DNA of 64,000 bases, taken from Gluconobacter sp. Gdi. Lineage in GTDB: Bacteria; Pseudomonadota; Alphaproteobacteria; Acetobacterales; Acetobacteraceae. Below are positions 33,298-43,380 of this stretch, piece by piece. Within the stretch, counting starts at the first letter, position 1, and each line of letters starts with the position of its first letter. The DNA is taken from NCBI RefSeq assembly GCF_014132155.1, contig NZ_BLJQ01000002.1, positions 248,001 to 312,000 on the forward strand, given 5' to 3'. The notes beneath the pieces were generated by a model that did not search any database, was not told the origin of the DNA, and was given only the letters and a program-made list of their open reading frames with translations. The position numbers and the translations under genes were made by a program.

Positions 33298-34743
33298 ATG
33301 GCGTCTGACACTTCTGTGGTTCATCCGGTTGATGAGAAGCTCCCGCTCTGGCGGCTGGGGGCTTATGGCTTCCAGCATATTTTGGCGTTCTATTCAGCGG
33401 CGGTGATTGTCCCCATTCTTGTGGCAGGGGCTTTGCACCTCCCACAGGAAACGCTGATTCATCTGATTGATGCAGATCTGTTCACTTGTGGGATTGCGTC
33501 CCTGTTGCAGGCTGTTGGTTTTGGACCGGTAGGGGTTCGTTTGCCGCTTCTGCAAGGGGTGACGTTTACGGCGGTAGGTCCGATGATTGCTATCGGGTCG
33601 GCGGTAGGGGGCGGAACGCCAGGTCTGCTATCGATCTATGGATCAGTCATTATCGCAGGGATTGTGACCCTGCTTCTGGCGCCGCATTTCGCGAAACTTG
33701 TGCGGTTTTTCCCGCCTGTCGTGACAGGCTCCATCATTCTTGTGATTGGTCTGGCACTCTTACCTGTCGCGGCTAACGACATTGTTTCCGGGCACGGACC
33801 GGGACTTGTGCAGGATCAAGTGCCTTTGCGAAGCCTGTGTTACGGGCTGGGAACGCTGGCAAGTATTCTGGTTGTGCAGCGCTTGTTTCGGGGGTTTATT
33901 GCGACTATCGCCGTGCTGATTGGGCTGTGTGTCGGTACGATGGCTGCCTGGCTTTTGGGTGATGCACATTTTGATGGCGTTGCTTCCGCGCCGTTTGTGT
34001 CACTCACACAGCCCTTTTTCTTTGGGACACCCACTTTCCACGTGGTTCCGATCCTGTCGATGGTGATCGTAATGATTATCACCATGGTCGAGACAATCGG
34101 CAATGTGTACGCGACGGGGGAAATTGTCGGGAAGACCATCACGCGGGAAGACATTGCGCGCACGTTGCGGGCAGATGGCATTGCAACGCTGCTCGGCGGT
34201 GTCTTTAATTCTTTCCCCTATACCTGCTTTGCTGAAAATGTCGGTCTTGTGCGCATGACTGGAGTGAAAAGCCGTTGGGTGGTGGCGTCTGCGGCTGTCA
34301 TCATGATGATGCTCGGATGTCTGCCAAAGCTCGGGGCGATTGTGGCGGCGGTTCCGTTACCCGTTCTGGGTGGTGCCGCGCTGGCGATGTTTGCCACAGT
34401 TGCTGTTGTCGGTGTTCAGACGCTGACGCGAGTGGACTTCAATCGGCAGAGTAATGTCATCATTGTTGGAACAAGCATCGGCCTTGGAATGCTGGCGACG
34501 GCGCAGCCTCATATCTCGGATACGTTCCCGATGTGGGCGCAGATTGTCTTTGGAAGCGGTATTACCTTAGGGGCATTGTCCGCCATTTTCCTGCATCTGC
34601 TGTTCAATGTCCGTCGGACACTGGCAGTTGATCCAGAAGCGGACATCGTCGTGGCCGATCTGCCCGATGAACGGATTCTGATGGGCCTGTCTGTAGACGC
34701 TGAAGACCCTATAGTCGAAGGGCCACAGCGTCGGTTCGGCTGA
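33298..34743 (+). CDS. NCS2 nucleobase:cation symporter, probable urate/xanthine permease
   Basis: This 481-residue inner-membrane transporter should have 14 helices. The NCS2 signature region reads TCFAENVGLVRMTGVKSR, matching the [QEP]-N-x-G-x4-T-[KRG] motif with Glu in the first place. PLPVLGGAALAMFATV and AFYSAAVIVPILVAGAL are further family segments. Its place at the end of the urate operon argues for import of urate or xanthine rather than uracil. The Glu variant of the signature could affect substrate preference. Confidence 0.9.
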   Translation: MASDTSVVHPVDEKLPLWRLGAYGFQHILAFYSAAVIVPILVAGALHLPQETLIHLIDADLFTCGIASLLQAVGFGPVGVRLPLLQGVTFTAVGPMIAIGSAVGGGTPGLLSIYGSVIIAGIVTLLLAPHFAKLVRFFPPVVTGSIILVIGLALLPVAANDIVSGHGPGLVQDQVPLRSLCYGLGTLASILVVQRLFRGFIATIAVLIGLCVGTMAAWLLGDAHFDGVASAPFVSLTQPFFFGTPTFHVVPILSMVIVMIITMVETIGNVYATGEIVGKTITREDIARTLRADGIATLLGGVFNSFPYTCFAENVGLVRMTGVKSRWVVASAAVIMMMLGCLPKLGAIVAAVPLPVLGGAALAMFATVAVVGVQTLTRVDFNRQSNVIIVGTSIGLGMLATAQPHISDTFPMWAQIVFGSGITLGALSAIFLHLLFNVRRTLAVDPEADIVVADLPDERILMGLSVDAEDPIVEGPQRRFG

Positions 34744-34761
34744 GGGGCTGCAGGCGAGATA

Positions 34762-36072
34762 TCAATTCCGGGTGTGGACCTTCTGACCGGCGACATATGT
34801 GGCCTCGATGCTACGGTCATCACCCAGCATGGTCAGGGCAAACAGGAGGTCAGACAGGGTCTCTGCCGTCTGGGTACGAATTTTTCCGAGAGGTGTCGCA
34901 GTAGGATCGAACACGCAGAGATCTGCATGAAGGCCGGGTCTGATGGCGCCAATATGATCTTCAAGCCCTAAAGACTGAGCTCCCCCTACAGTCGCTAACC
35001 AGAGACCTTGAGCTGGGTGAAGTTTTGTACCCAGGCCTTGCGCGACCTTGTATCCGTCCGACAGAACCTGAAGCAGGGAGAGGGATGGCCCAGCGCCCAC
35101 ATCGCTGCCGATACCGATTTTAACACGTCGTTCAGGCTTCAAAGCGTTGAACAGGGGAAACGATCCACTACCCAGGAACTGGTTTGAACCAGGGCAGTGC
35201 GCGATGGAGCAGCCTGTATCATGGCAGCGCTGGAAATCTTCTTCCTGTGCGTGCACAGCGTGAGCCAGAATGGCGCGAGGGCGCAGAAGGCCGGACTTGT
35301 CGTATACGTCTAGGTAGGATGAGCGGGTGGGAAAGAGTTCCTTGACCCATTCGATCTCAGACCGGTTCTCGAGCAGGTGCGTCTGCATGAAGAGGTCAGA
35401 GCGGGTAGCAAGGAGAGATCCAGCCAAATCCAGTTGTTCGGGTGTGCTGGTAGGGGCAAAGCGCGGTGTGACGGCGTAAAGCTGCCGTCCGCGACCATGC
35501 CAGCGTTCGATAAGGGCGGCAGACTGATCGTAACCTGTCTGGGCAGTGTCTCGCAGGTTGTCAGGCGCATTTCGGTCCATCAGGACCTTCCCTGCGATCA
35601 TGCAGGTATTGAGACGTTCTGATTCCTCAAAAAAAGCATCGACGGATTCCGGGTGAACAGTGCAGTACACGGCGGCCGTTGTTGTACCGACGCGGAGAAG
35701 TTCTTTCAAAAAACTGCGGGCAATTTGGCGTGCATAAGTGATATCGGCGTAGCGGGCCTCAGCAGGGAAAACGTAAGTTTCCAGCCATTCCAGGAGTTGT
35801 TCCCCATACGAGGCAATCACCGGAAGCTGAGGATAATGGACGTGAGTATCGATCATTCCTGCTGAAATCAGCCGGTCTGGATAATGATCTACGGCAGTGC
35901 CTTCAGGGATCTGATCTTTCAGATCGTCCCATGCTCCGGCGGCGGTAATGATGCCATCTTTGCATAGAATCAAGCCATCCGGCTGATGCGTTACCGCCGC
36001 CATGGGATCGACCGTGAATGGGTCAGTGTGGAAAGTCAGGAAGGGGCCGCGGATGGCAGTATGGTCTGTCAT
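34762..36072 (-). CDS. guaD: Guanine deaminase
   Basis: This 436-residue zinc amidohydrolase converts guanine to xanthine. Metal ligands are visible in DTHVHYPQ (HxH), FMQTHLLEN, ILAHAVHAQEED and the late aspartate in GIGSDVGAGPSLSLLQ; IAHCPGSNQFLGSG is the family's substrate loop. The frame opens at 36096, but ATG 36072 follows GGAAAG and gives the usual N-terminus. It converges on the permease gene with an 18-nt gap, completing a guanine-to-allantoate set apart from xanthine dehydrogenase, which is not in this window. Confidence 0.93.
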   Translation of the reverse strand: MTDHTAIRGPFLTFHTDPFTVDPMAAVTHQPDGLILCKDGIITAAGAWDDLKDQIPEGTAVDHYPDRLISAGMIDTHVHYPQLPVIASYGEQLLEWLETYVFPAEARYADITYARQIARSFLKELLRVGTTTAAVYCTVHPESVDAFFEESERLNTCMIAGKVLMDRNAPDNLRDTAQTGYDQSAALIERWHGRGRQLYAVTPRFAPTSTPEQLDLAGSLLATRSDLFMQTHLLENRSEIEWVKELFPTRSSYLDVYDKSGLLRPRAILAHAVHAQEEDFQRCHDTGCSIAHCPGSNQFLGSGSFPLFNALKPERRVKIGIGSDVGAGPSLSLLQVLSDGYKVAQGLGTKLHPAQGLWLATVGGAQSLGLEDHIGAIRPGLHADLCVFDPTATPLGKIRTQTAETLSDLLFALTMLGDDRSIEATYVAGQKVHTRN

Positions 36073-36340
36073 GATCTTTCCGGTATCGCACAGCATTTCC
36101 GACCAGGGAACGATCTCTGGTGGATAGGTGAAAGTTTCTTTTAATGTCCAAGGGTCGTTAGTCTATTTTAACCTTGGCACTGTTTTGTGGCAGAGTGGGC
36201 AGCGTCTCTTTATCAAGAGATGGATGCAGATTTGAAAATGGTTTTCAACTTTCAGTATTGAGCCTGCTTTTGTGGGTGCGGTGGGGACGGTTCTCTGTCT
36301 CTGTACGGCCTGCGGGGACGGTTTGGAGACGCTTCTACTT

Positions 36341-37705
36341 ATGTCTGATGTGACCTCTGTTTCTTCCCAGCTTGCAGAAACTGTAACACCTGCCTCAGGC
36401 CTTCCGCAGGAGAGTACTTTACCCGTTGATGGAAGTGTTGTGCAGAAGGAGGACGAAAAGAGCCCCTATCTGGCCATTCCGGCTGTTCCAGTTGTCGAAG
36501 GGGGACAGGGTGTCCGCTTTGACTTCAATGATGGTGCCCGCGTCATGGTGCCGGATATCGCTCCGGAGTTGGGGCAGTGGCATGTCAGGCTTTCAGATTA
36601 TTCGACGGGAAATATTCTTTTCGATGCCCGGCTCAAGGGCGGGATGGTTTCATCCACCAAGAAGTACTTTGTTCCATTCCGGATTGATGTCTGGCTGGAA
36701 AAGCCTGACGGAACACGGGAGGATATTCTGCATCATGAACTTTCTCTGAATGGAAAACCTGTTCTGGTGCAGCTTCCTGTTGGAACTCTGGGAGACACGA
36801 TTGCCTGGCTGCCCGCTGCTATTCGCTTGGCCCAGCAAACGGGAGCGAAAGTGTCCTGCTCGGTTGCAGATGTGATTCTGCCACTGGTGAAAGACGCCAA
36901 TCCGGATATTACTCTGGTTGGTCACGATGAAGCTCAGACAAACAAGACGTTCACGTCCGGATTCTATGCTTCGTATAATATAGGCCTGTTTTTCACGGAT
37001 ACCGAGCTGACACATCAGCCAACAGACTTCCGGCATGTGGGTCTGCACCGCACCGCAGCTTATATTCTAGGTGTTGATCCCTGGAACGATAACCCGCCTG
37101 GCATTACAATTCAGGATGGGGATACGCCTCCTATTGAGGGGCCATATGTCGTGATTGCGACGCAGGCGAGTACTCAGTGCAAATACTGGAATAATCCGGC
37201 TGGGTGGCAGGAGGTTATTGGCTTTCTGAAGTCTGCTGGGTATCGCGTGATCTGCATTGATCAGAAAACGTTCCATGGAACAGGATATGTCTACAATCAC
37301 ATTCCCCATGGTGCAGAAGACGAGACTGGCAGCCGTCCGTTGTCAGAACGTGCGCGTTGGCTGAAGCATGCCAGTTTCTTCATTGGCCTCTCCAGTGGTC
37401 TGGCTTGGCTGGCGCATGCAGCTGGGACACCTGTCGTCATGATTTCCGGCTTCACGCATCCGGACAATGAATTTTTCACGCCCTATCGCATCATCAACTG
37501 GCACACCTGCAATTCGTGCTGGAACGACCCGAGGCATCAGTTCGATCACAAGGATTTCTTCTGGTGCCCCCGCCACAAGGGAACGGAGCGGCAGTTTGAA
37601 TGCACGCGTCTGATTACTGGATCGCAGGTCATTCAGACGGTGCGTCGCGTGATCAAGGATCGCGGACTACCTCTCGCAGAAGCAGCAACCGCCTCAGTCG
37701 CCTGA
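36341..37705 (+). CDS. Autotransporter-type O-heptosyltransferase (BAHT family)
   Basis: This 454-residue cytosolic glycosyltransferase resembles TibC/AAH, which attach heptose to serines of self-associating autotransporters. The GT-B half carries [20 protein letters not shown] and [20 protein letters not shown]. The C-terminal iron-binding cysteines typical of BAHT enzymes are visible: HTCNSCW, then FFWCPRH and QFECTRL. ATG 36341 is preferred, with GGAG 12 nt upstream, over a GTG at 36272 that has no ribosome binding site. BAHT genes normally sit beside their autotransporter, but none occurs here. The substrate must be encoded elsewhere, or be of another kind. Confidence 0.85.
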   Translation: MSDVTSVSSQLAETVTPASGLPQESTLPVDGSVVQKEDEKSPYLAIPAVPVVEGGQGVRFDFNDGARVMVPDIAPELGQWHVRLSDYSTGNILFDARLKGGMVSSTKKYFVPFRIDVWLEKPDGTREDILHHELSLNGKPVLVQLPVGTLGDTIAWLPAAIRLAQQTGAKVSCSVADVILPLVKDANPDITLVGHDEAQTNKTFTSGFYASYNIGLFFTDTELTHQPTDFRHVGLHRTAAYILGVDPWNDNPPGITIQDGDTPPIEGPYVVIATQASTQCKYWNNPAGWQEVIGFLKSAGYRVICIDQKTFHGTGYVYNHIPHGAEDETGSRPLSERARWLKHASFFIGLSSGLAWLAHAAGTPVVMISGFTHPDNEFFTPYRIINWHTCNSCWNDPRHQFDHKDFFWCPRHKGTERQFECTRLITGSQVIQTVRRVIKDRGLPLAEAATASVA

Positions 37706-37751
37706 GGCTCAGGTTCAGGAGTTTTCTGGAATTGAAGGCGCGAGCCTGATA

Positions 37752-38759
37752 TTGGCGGGGGCACATTATCACCTGATCGTGGGTCTGCCTGCGGTCGCAG
37801 AGCTGGATGGTTGCCCTGTGTCTGATGCTCTTCCGCCGATCCGTATCGTCGCGCTTTACAACTTCACGCCGTTTGAAGACATCGTTGCGTTGCGCGGGCC
37901 TTTGCAGGAGGTCTGCGACCGCGCAGGCATCAAAGGCATTCTGCTTCTGGCGCCAGAGGGCATTAACGGAACGATCGCTGGTTCAGACGAAGGCATGGAA
38001 CGGGTGCTGGAGCATATTCGGGCGATGCCCGGATGTGAGGAACTGGAGATTAAGGAATCTCGTGCGCCGGAAATGCCCTTCCGCCGCATGAAGGTGCGTC
38101 TCAAAAAAGAGATCGTCACCATGGGACAGCCTAATATCGATCCTCGCAAGGATGTTGGTCAGTATCTGGCACCAGATGAATGGAATGCTCTGATTTCTGA
38201 TCCGGATACGATCGTGATTGATACCCGGAATGACTACGAAGTCGCGATCGGGACTTTCAAGGGGGCTGAAGATCCCAAAACACGGTCATTCCGGGAGTTT
38301 CCGGAGTGGTTCCGGAACCGGCGCAAGGAGCTTGAGGCAACAGGCCGAGTTCCAAAGATTGCCATGTTCTGCACAGGCGGAATTCGCTGTGAGAAGTCTA
38401 CGTCTTTTGTGAAGGCAGAGGGATTGGACGAAGTTTACCATCTCAAAGGCGGTATTCTGAAATATCTGGAGACTGTTCCAGAGGAAGAAAGCCTTTGGGA
38501 AGGGGAATGTTTCGTCTTTGACCAGCGTGTTTCCGTGAAGCATGGTCTGGAAATTGGCAGCTACGATGTTTGTCACGCCTGTCGTCGCCCTGTCAGTGAG
38601 AAAGACAAGGCTTCTCCGATGTTTGTACAAGGCGTCTCTTGCCCCCATTGTCATAACGAACGGACAGAAGAGCAGCGCCAGCGATATGCTGCCCGTGAGC
38701 TACAGGAGAAGCTGGCGCGCCAGCGCGGGAAAGAGCATCTCGGTACTCAGCAGAAATAA
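37752..38759 (+). CDS. trhO: tRNA uridine(34) hydroxylase TrhO (rhodanese-like)
   Basis: This enzyme hydroxylates the wobble uridine of certain tRNAs to ho5U. The N-terminal acylphosphatase-like part ([13 protein letters not shown] to EGINGTIAG) is followed by a rhodanese domain with the active-site loop [12 protein letters not shown] and by a C-terminal cysteine cluster (CHACRRP, CPHC). The frame starts with a TTG at 37752 (335 aa). A GTG at 37818 would give the more usual N-terminus [15 protein letters not shown] (313 aa), and neither has a clear Shine-Dalgarno. It lies 46 nt after the heptosyltransferase gene and may share its transcript. Confidence 0.92.
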   Translation: MAGAHYHLIVGLPAVAELDGCPVSDALPPIRIVALYNFTPFEDIVALRGPLQEVCDRAGIKGILLLAPEGINGTIAGSDEGMERVLEHIRAMPGCEELEIKESRAPEMPFRRMKVRLKKEIVTMGQPNIDPRKDVGQYLAPDEWNALISDPDTIVIDTRNDYEVAIGTFKGAEDPKTRSFREFPEWFRNRRKELEATGRVPKIAMFCTGGIRCEKSTSFVKAEGLDEVYHLKGGILKYLETVPEEESLWEGECFVFDQRVSVKHGLEIGSYDVCHACRRPVSEKDKASPMFVQGVSCPHCHNERTEEQRQRYAARELQEKLARQRGKEHLGTQQK

Positions 38760-39104
38760 CTGCCGACCAGTCAGCCGGTAATTCTTCTCAGAAGGGAGCA
38801 AATGGATTGTTCTAGGAGGATGATCCGGACCGCTGAGCGCTGATGATTGCTCTAATCTGGCTGCCGTCTCGTATGTTGATTGTTGCCGTGGGGTTTGCAC
38901 CAGCATACCCGCTTGGAAAGGGTACGGCTGCGTTTTTTGCGATTACTGTTCTGGTGTCGCCTGTCGGGGGCTGAATTTCTGGCTCCCGATCACTCTGATC
39001 TGGAAGGCATTGTGACGACGGCCTTTGACACCTTTTTGTAGCCTGGCTTGCGTAGCGTCCTTTGTTGTCCTGAAGAACGGGGCTCTTCAGGACTTGATCA
39101 GGAA
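38760..39104. other. Intergenic region between trhO and uvrA
   Basis: This 345-nt gap between convergent genes has no well-supported gene. A 43-codon hydrophobic frame at 38843-38974 on the plus strand lacks a good ribosome binding site. The uvrA-side hairpin at 39067-39093 is listed separately. Confidence 0.5.
39067..39093. terminator. Hairpin downstream of uvrA
   Basis: GTCCTGAAGA and TCTTCAGGAC form a perfect 10-bp stem with a 7-nt loop, 12 nt past the uvrA stop. Neither strand has a proper U-tract, so it may stop transcription only partially or protect the mRNA end. Confidence 0.5.
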
Positions 39105-42100
39105 TCAGACTTTGGTTTTGTTGCGGGAGCCTGAGGGGCGGCCACGAGGTTTCTTGTCCGCCACTATTTTTGCCTTAGGCACTTTTGTTGTTTTGGCTGG
39201 GGCTCGCTCCGCCTTTTGGGGCAAGCTGGCGGCAATCATCGCCTGAGTGATTCTTTTGCCTGTGGGCTCACGGTGCTGCCTGACACCGGGCGCATCCAGA
39301 AGGGGGGCCAAGAAGCGGCCAGTGTGGCTTGCTTTGCAGGCAGCAATGTCTTCCGGTGTTCCTGCGGCTACGATCTTGCCGCCACCATCACCGCCTTCTG
39401 GTCCGATATCGATCAGCCAGTCTGCTGTCTTGATGACCTCCAGATTATGCTCGATCACCAAAATGGTGTTGCCCTGATCGACCAGCGTATGCAGCACTTC
39501 CAGCAGCTTGCGGACGTCTTCTGTGTGCAGACCTGTGGTAGGCTCATCAAGAATGTAGAGCGTGCGACCCGTAGCCCGTTTGGCGAGTTCCTTGGACAGT
39601 TTGACGCGCTGGGCTTCACCGCCTGAAAGCGTGGTTGCCTGTTGGCCCAGGGCGACATAGCCAAGACCAACCTGCTGGAGAATGGCGAGGCGGTCCCGAA
39701 TTCTGGGCGCAGCCTGAAAGAACGGCAACGCCTCGTCCACAGTCATGGCAAGTACATCAGCGATGGAATTGCCACGGAACTTCACTTCCAGCGTTTCACG
39801 ATTGTACCGCGCGCCTTTGCAGGTGTCACAGGTGACAAAGACGTCAGGCAGGAAGTGCATTTCGATTTTCAGGACGCCATCGCCCTGACAGGCTTCGCAG
39901 CGGCCGCCCTTTACATTGAAGGAGAAGCGGCCTGGTTTGTAACCGCGTGCCTTGGATTCCGGGAGTTCGGCAAACCAGTCCCGGATAGGGGCGAACAGGT
40001 CCGTGTAGGTGGCGGGGTTGGAACGGGGGGTACGGCCAATTGGAGACTGATCGATTTCGATGATTTTATCGAGGTTCTCTACGCCTTCCAGTCGGTCATA
40101 AGGGAGTGGAGACTGGCTCGATTTCATGAGCTGCCGGGACAGTGCTTTGTAAAGGGTATCCACGACCAGGGTGGACTTGCCGCCGCCTGATACACCAGTG
40201 ACCGCAATAAAGGTCCCCAGTGGGAAATCCACGGTCAGATCCTTGAGATTGTTTCCCTTGGCTCCAACCAATGTGAGTGTTTTGTCCGAGGTGCGTCGAT
40301 TTTCCGGAACTGGAATAAACTTCCGACCCGAAAGATAGGCACCAGTCAGGCTTTCTTTATTCTTGGCTACTTCCGCAGGTGTGCCGATTGCGATGACGTT
40401 TCCGCCCCGCGTGCCAGCACCAGGCCCCATATCGATAAGGTAATCAGCAGCACGGATGGCATCTTCGTCATGCTCGACGACGATGACCGTGTTTCCAAGG
40501 CGTTTGAGGCGCTCCAGTGTGCCGAGAAGGCGCTCGTTGTCGCGCTGATGCAGGCCGATGGACGGTTCATCAAGCACATACAGAACGCCTGTCAGACCCG
40601 AGCCAATCTGGGACGCCAGCCGGATACGCTGGCTTTCACCGCCAGAAAGTGTGGCGGATCCGCGGGAAAGGGTGAGGTAGTCCAGGCCAACATCATCGAG
40701 GAAGTGTAGGCGATCCGTGATTTCGCGAAGAATGCGGCGCGCGATTTCGGCACGTTGTGGGGTGAGGGTAACTTCAACACCGGAAAACCAGTCCAGTGCC
40801 TTGCGGATCTGCATATCTGATGCTTCGGCGATGTTCAGGTCATTGACCTTTACGCAGAGGGCTTCAGGTTTCAGGCGTGCGCCATGGCAGGTGTGGCAGG
40901 GCTTTTCTGACTGATAGCGCGACAGTTCCTCGCGGACCCACATGCTGTCTGTCTGCGCCATGCGTCGGCGCAGGTTTTTGAGCACGCCTTCAAAGGGTTT
41001 TGTAACGGTATGGACCTTGCTGCCATCACGATACGGAATGGCGATGGGCTCTTTGGAACCGTACAGGATCAAATCCCTGGTTTCGGCTTTTAGGTCTCGC
41101 CATGGCGTGTTCATGGTGTCCCCGCAATGGCGAGCAAGAGCTGCAAGAGTCTGGTCATACCAGTCCGTGCTGGCACCACTCCAAGGGGCAATCACACCTT
41201 CAGAAAGTGTCAGGGTGTCGTCACTGACGATCAGGTTCTCGTCAAAATGGGTTTCCGTACCGATACCATCGCAGGTCGGACAGGCGCCCATTGGTGCATT
41301 GAAGGAAAACAGACGGGGTTCGATTTCCTCAATCGTAAAGCCTGAAACAGGGCAGGCGAAACGTGAGGAGAAAACGATGTGGGCGGGGGCAGCTGTTTCT
41401 CCCGCACGCCTGACTTCTTCCGCGTAGGCGAGACCGTCGGAGAGTTCGAGGGCTGTCTCAAAGCTGTCTGCCAGACGGGATTCGAGGTCAGGTTTGACGA
41501 CAATCCGGTCCACCACGACTTCGACATTGTGGCGGGTCTTGCGATTGAGTTCGGGGGCTTCGGCAATTTCGTAAAGCTCACCGTCAATTTTGACGCGCGT
41601 GAAGCCCTTGCGAGCCAGGTCTGCCAGTTCGCGTTTGCAATCCCCTTTACGGTCCCGGACGACCGGCGCCAGCAGCATGAGGCGCGTGCCTTCAGGAAGC
41701 GCCATGACGCGATCTACCATTTGGCTGACCGTCTGGGCTTCAATAGGAAGGCCGGTTGCGGGTGAATAAGGAACACCCACGCGCGCCCAGAGAAGGCGCA
41801 TGTAGTCATGGATTTCCGTGATGGTGCCGACGGTGGAGCGGGGGTTCTTTGAGGTCGTTTTTTGTTCGATCGAGATGGCCGGGGAGAGACCCTCAATGGA
41901 GTCCACATCCGGCTTGCCCATCAGTTCAAGGAACTGGCGGGCGTAAGCGGAAAGACTTTCCACATATCGGCGCTGACCTTCGGCATAGATCGTATCGAAG
42001 GCGAGAGACGACTTTCCGGAGCCGGAGAGACCCGTGATGATCGTCAGGGAGTCACGGGGAATCGTGACATCGATATTCTTGAGATTGTGGGCGCGGGCAC

Positions 42101-42137
42101 CACGGACACGGATCGAATGATTGTCTGGAAAGCTCAC
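39105..42137 (-). CDS. uvrA: Excinuclease ABC subunit A
   Basis: This roughly 1010-residue DNA-damage sensor of nucleotide excision repair has two ABC ATPase halves. Walker A motifs are GLSGSGKSS (near residue 35) and [10 protein letters not shown]; the signatures are [12 protein letters not shown] and [12 protein letters not shown]. The second zinc finger is intact (CEACQGDG, then CDTCKG). The first has CPVSG plus CPTC, losing one cysteine as in many alphaproteobacteria. The C-terminus is a basic tail ending in [12 protein letters not shown], which contains an AT-hook-like RGRP core. A frame extends to 42242, but GTG 42137 gives the conserved N-terminus. It diverges from ssb. Confidence 0.95.
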   Translation of the reverse strand: MSFPDNHSIRVRGARAHNLKNIDVTIPRDSLTIITGLSGSGKSSLAFDTIYAEGQRRYVESLSAYARQFLELMGKPDVDSIEGLSPAISIEQKTTSKNPRSTVGTITEIHDYMRLLWARVGVPYSPATGLPIEAQTVSQMVDRVMALPEGTRLMLLAPVVRDRKGDCKRELADLARKGFTRVKIDGELYEIAEAPELNRKTRHNVEVVVDRIVVKPDLESRLADSFETALELSDGLAYAEEVRRAGETAAPAHIVFSSRFACPVSGFTIEEIEPRLFSFNAPMGACPTCDGIGTETHFDENLIVSDDTLTLSEGVIAPWSGASTDWYDQTLAALARHCGDTMNTPWRDLKAETRDLILYGSKEPIAIPYRDGSKVHTVTKPFEGVLKNLRRRMAQTDSMWVREELSRYQSEKPCHTCHGARLKPEALCVKVNDLNIAEASDMQIRKALDWFSGVEVTLTPQRAEIARRILREITDRLHFLDDVGLDYLTLSRGSATLSGGESQRIRLASQIGSGLTGVLYVLDEPSIGLHQRDNERLLGTLERLKRLGNTVIVVEHDEDAIRAADYLIDMGPGAGTRGGNVIAIGTPAEVAKNKESLTGAYLSGRKFIPVPENRRTSDKTLTLVGAKGNNLKDLTVDFPLGTFIAVTGVSGGGKSTLVVDTLYKALSRQLMKSSQSPLPYDRLEGVENLDKIIEIDQSPIGRTPRSNPATYTDLFAPIRDWFAELPESKARGYKPGRFSFNVKGGRCEACQGDGVLKIEMHFLPDVFVTCDTCKGARYNRETLEVKFRGNSIADVLAMTVDEALPFFQAAPRIRDRLAILQQVGLGYVALGQQATTLSGGEAQRVKLSKELAKRATGRTLYILDEPTTGLHTEDVRKLLEVLHTLVDQGNTILVIEHNLEVIKTADWLIDIGPEGGDGGGKIVAAGTPEDIAACKASHTGRFLAPLLDAPGVRQHREPTGKRITQAMIAASLPQKAERAPAKTTKVPKAKIVADKKPRGRPSGSRNKTKV

Positions 42138-42266
42138 GAAAACCCCGGAATGTGCAGAAAAGCGATTGTTAAAAATCGGAACGCGCCTGAACGGCGCTGG
42201 ATCAATTATAGATGGGCGTTTAGGATCATATGAAAAGAACAATTCGAGAAAATTGGTTGGTACGGA

Positions 42267-42848
42267 ATGGCAGGCAGCGTCAATAAGGTGATTCTGGTCG
42301 GGAATCTGGGCAAGGACCCGGAAGTCCGGAACACGCAGTCAGGCGGGAAGGTTGTCAATCTGACGATCGCCACGTCTGAAACATGGAACGACCGTCAGTC
42401 CGGTGAGCGCCGCGAGCGTACGGAATGGCATCGCGTCGTCATTTTCAATGATCGCCTGGGCGATGTGGCTGAGCGTTTTCTGCGCAAGGGGCGCAAGGTT
42501 TACCTCGAAGGTGAGCTGCGGACCCGTAAGTGGACCGACCAGTCCGGCCAAGAGCGTTACACGACGGAAGTGACGATCGATCGCTTCCGCGGTGAGTTGG
42601 TGCTCCTCGACAGTAACCGCAGTGGCGGTGATGAAGGCGGTGGCTTCGACGGTGGTGGTTCGTCCTACGGTGGCGGAAGCAACAATGGCGGCGGCTTTGG
42701 TGGTGGAAGCCGGAGTGGTGGCAGTGAAGGTGGCTTCGGCGGCGGCTCTCGTAGTAGCGGTGGTAGCGCAGGTGGCGCGTCGGGCAGTCGTGGCGGTGGC
42801 TGGGATGCTCCGCCAGATAACGATCTGGATGATGAAATCCCGTTCTAA
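42267..42848 (+). CDS. ssb: Single-stranded DNA-binding protein
   Basis: This 193-residue tetrameric protein coats single-stranded DNA in replication and repair. The OB fold occupies residues 1-110 ([18 protein letters not shown], then [15 protein letters not shown]). A Gly/Ser-rich linker of about 65 residues follows, then the acidic tip DLDDEIPF that docks partner proteins. The repetitive GGC/GGT codons at 42620-42800 encode this linker and are not a separate repeat element. Divergence from uvrA repeats the E. coli arrangement, in which both genes are SOS-regulated. Confidence 0.96.
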   Translation: MAGSVNKVILVGNLGKDPEVRNTQSGGKVVNLTIATSETWNDRQSGERRERTEWHRVVIFNDRLGDVAERFLRKGRKVYLEGELRTRKWTDQSGQERYTTEVTIDRFRGELVLLDSNRSGGDEGGGFDGGGSSYGGGSNNGGGFGGGSRSGGSEGGFGGGSRSSGGSAGGASGSRGGGWDAPPDNDLDDEIPF

Positions 42849-42862
42849 GGGATTTTCCGGAG

Positions 42863-42894
42863 AACCGGGCTGGCAGTGTCAGTCCGGTTTTTTT
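42863..42894 (+). terminator. Terminator after ssb
   Basis: AACCGGGCTG and CAGTCCGGTT form a 10-bp stem with one G-T pair and a 7-nt loop, followed by seven Ts. It lies 15 nt past the ssb stop. Confidence 0.9.
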
Positions 42895-42912
42895 ATGCGT
42901 GAAAGGCCCGTT

Positions 42913-43380
42913 TTAGAGCGACAGATGAAGGAACTGGTTGAACTCAGAGGCCTGATAGTCAGCGAAAGGTTCGCCGAGTTGAAAGCCTCGGGCCTTGTAG
43001 AGCTTTAGTGCGGATTCGAAAGAAGAATTCTGGCCGGTTTCAGGGCTGAGCTTTTTCAGGCCCAGAGAGCGTGCCCTGTGAATGAGATGATCCAGAAGAG
43101 TGCTGGCGATGCCCTGTCTTAAAAAATCCGGATGAGTCCGCATGGATTTGATTTCACCGTCGTGAGCACTCAATCGTTTTAGCGCACCAATGCCAGCAAC
43201 GTGGCCGTGGTGATGGACAGTCCAGACCTCGATATCTGATGAGATGAGAGCAGCCAGATCCAAGGCGAAGACGTGTCCAGCAGGGGTGTTTTCGTGCATT
43301 CCGGCAAGGTGAAGGGTCAAAAGGTCGCATGTTTCTTGGTCGGCAAAGTCTGCTGGGCGGAGAATGTGGTTCGGGTTCAT
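42913..43380 (-). CDS. GNAT-family N-acetyltransferase
   Basis: This 155-residue acetyl-CoA-dependent enzyme shows the GNAT core: IKSMRTHPDFLRQGIASTLL carries the acetyl-CoA pyrophosphate loop (R-Q-G-I-A), followed by a helix and ALKLYKARGFQ, where the late tyrosine is the usual general acid. The acceptor is not predictable; single-domain members act on amino acids, polyamines or antibiotics. Its ATG overlaps the end of the upstream regulator frame (ATGA at 43377-43380), so it was probably translated in a coupled way before the regulator acquired its stop. Confidence 0.85.
   Translation of the reverse strand: MNPNHILRPADFADQETCDLLTLHLAGMHENTPAGHVFALDLAALISSDIEVWTVHHHGHVAGIGALKRLSAHDGEIKSMRTHPDFLRQGIASTLLDHLIHRARSLGLKKLSPETGQNSSFESALKLYKARGFQLGEPFADYQASEFNQFLHLSL

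Noticed and set aside
38843-38974. 43-codon hydrophobic ORF between trhO and uvrA
   Set aside because: No convincing ribosome binding site or terminator and no recognisable family; left as intergenic.
42620-42800. Tandem GGTGGC-like repeats
   Set aside because: They encode the Gly-rich linker of SSB, which is normally repetitive; not a separate repeat element or CRISPR.
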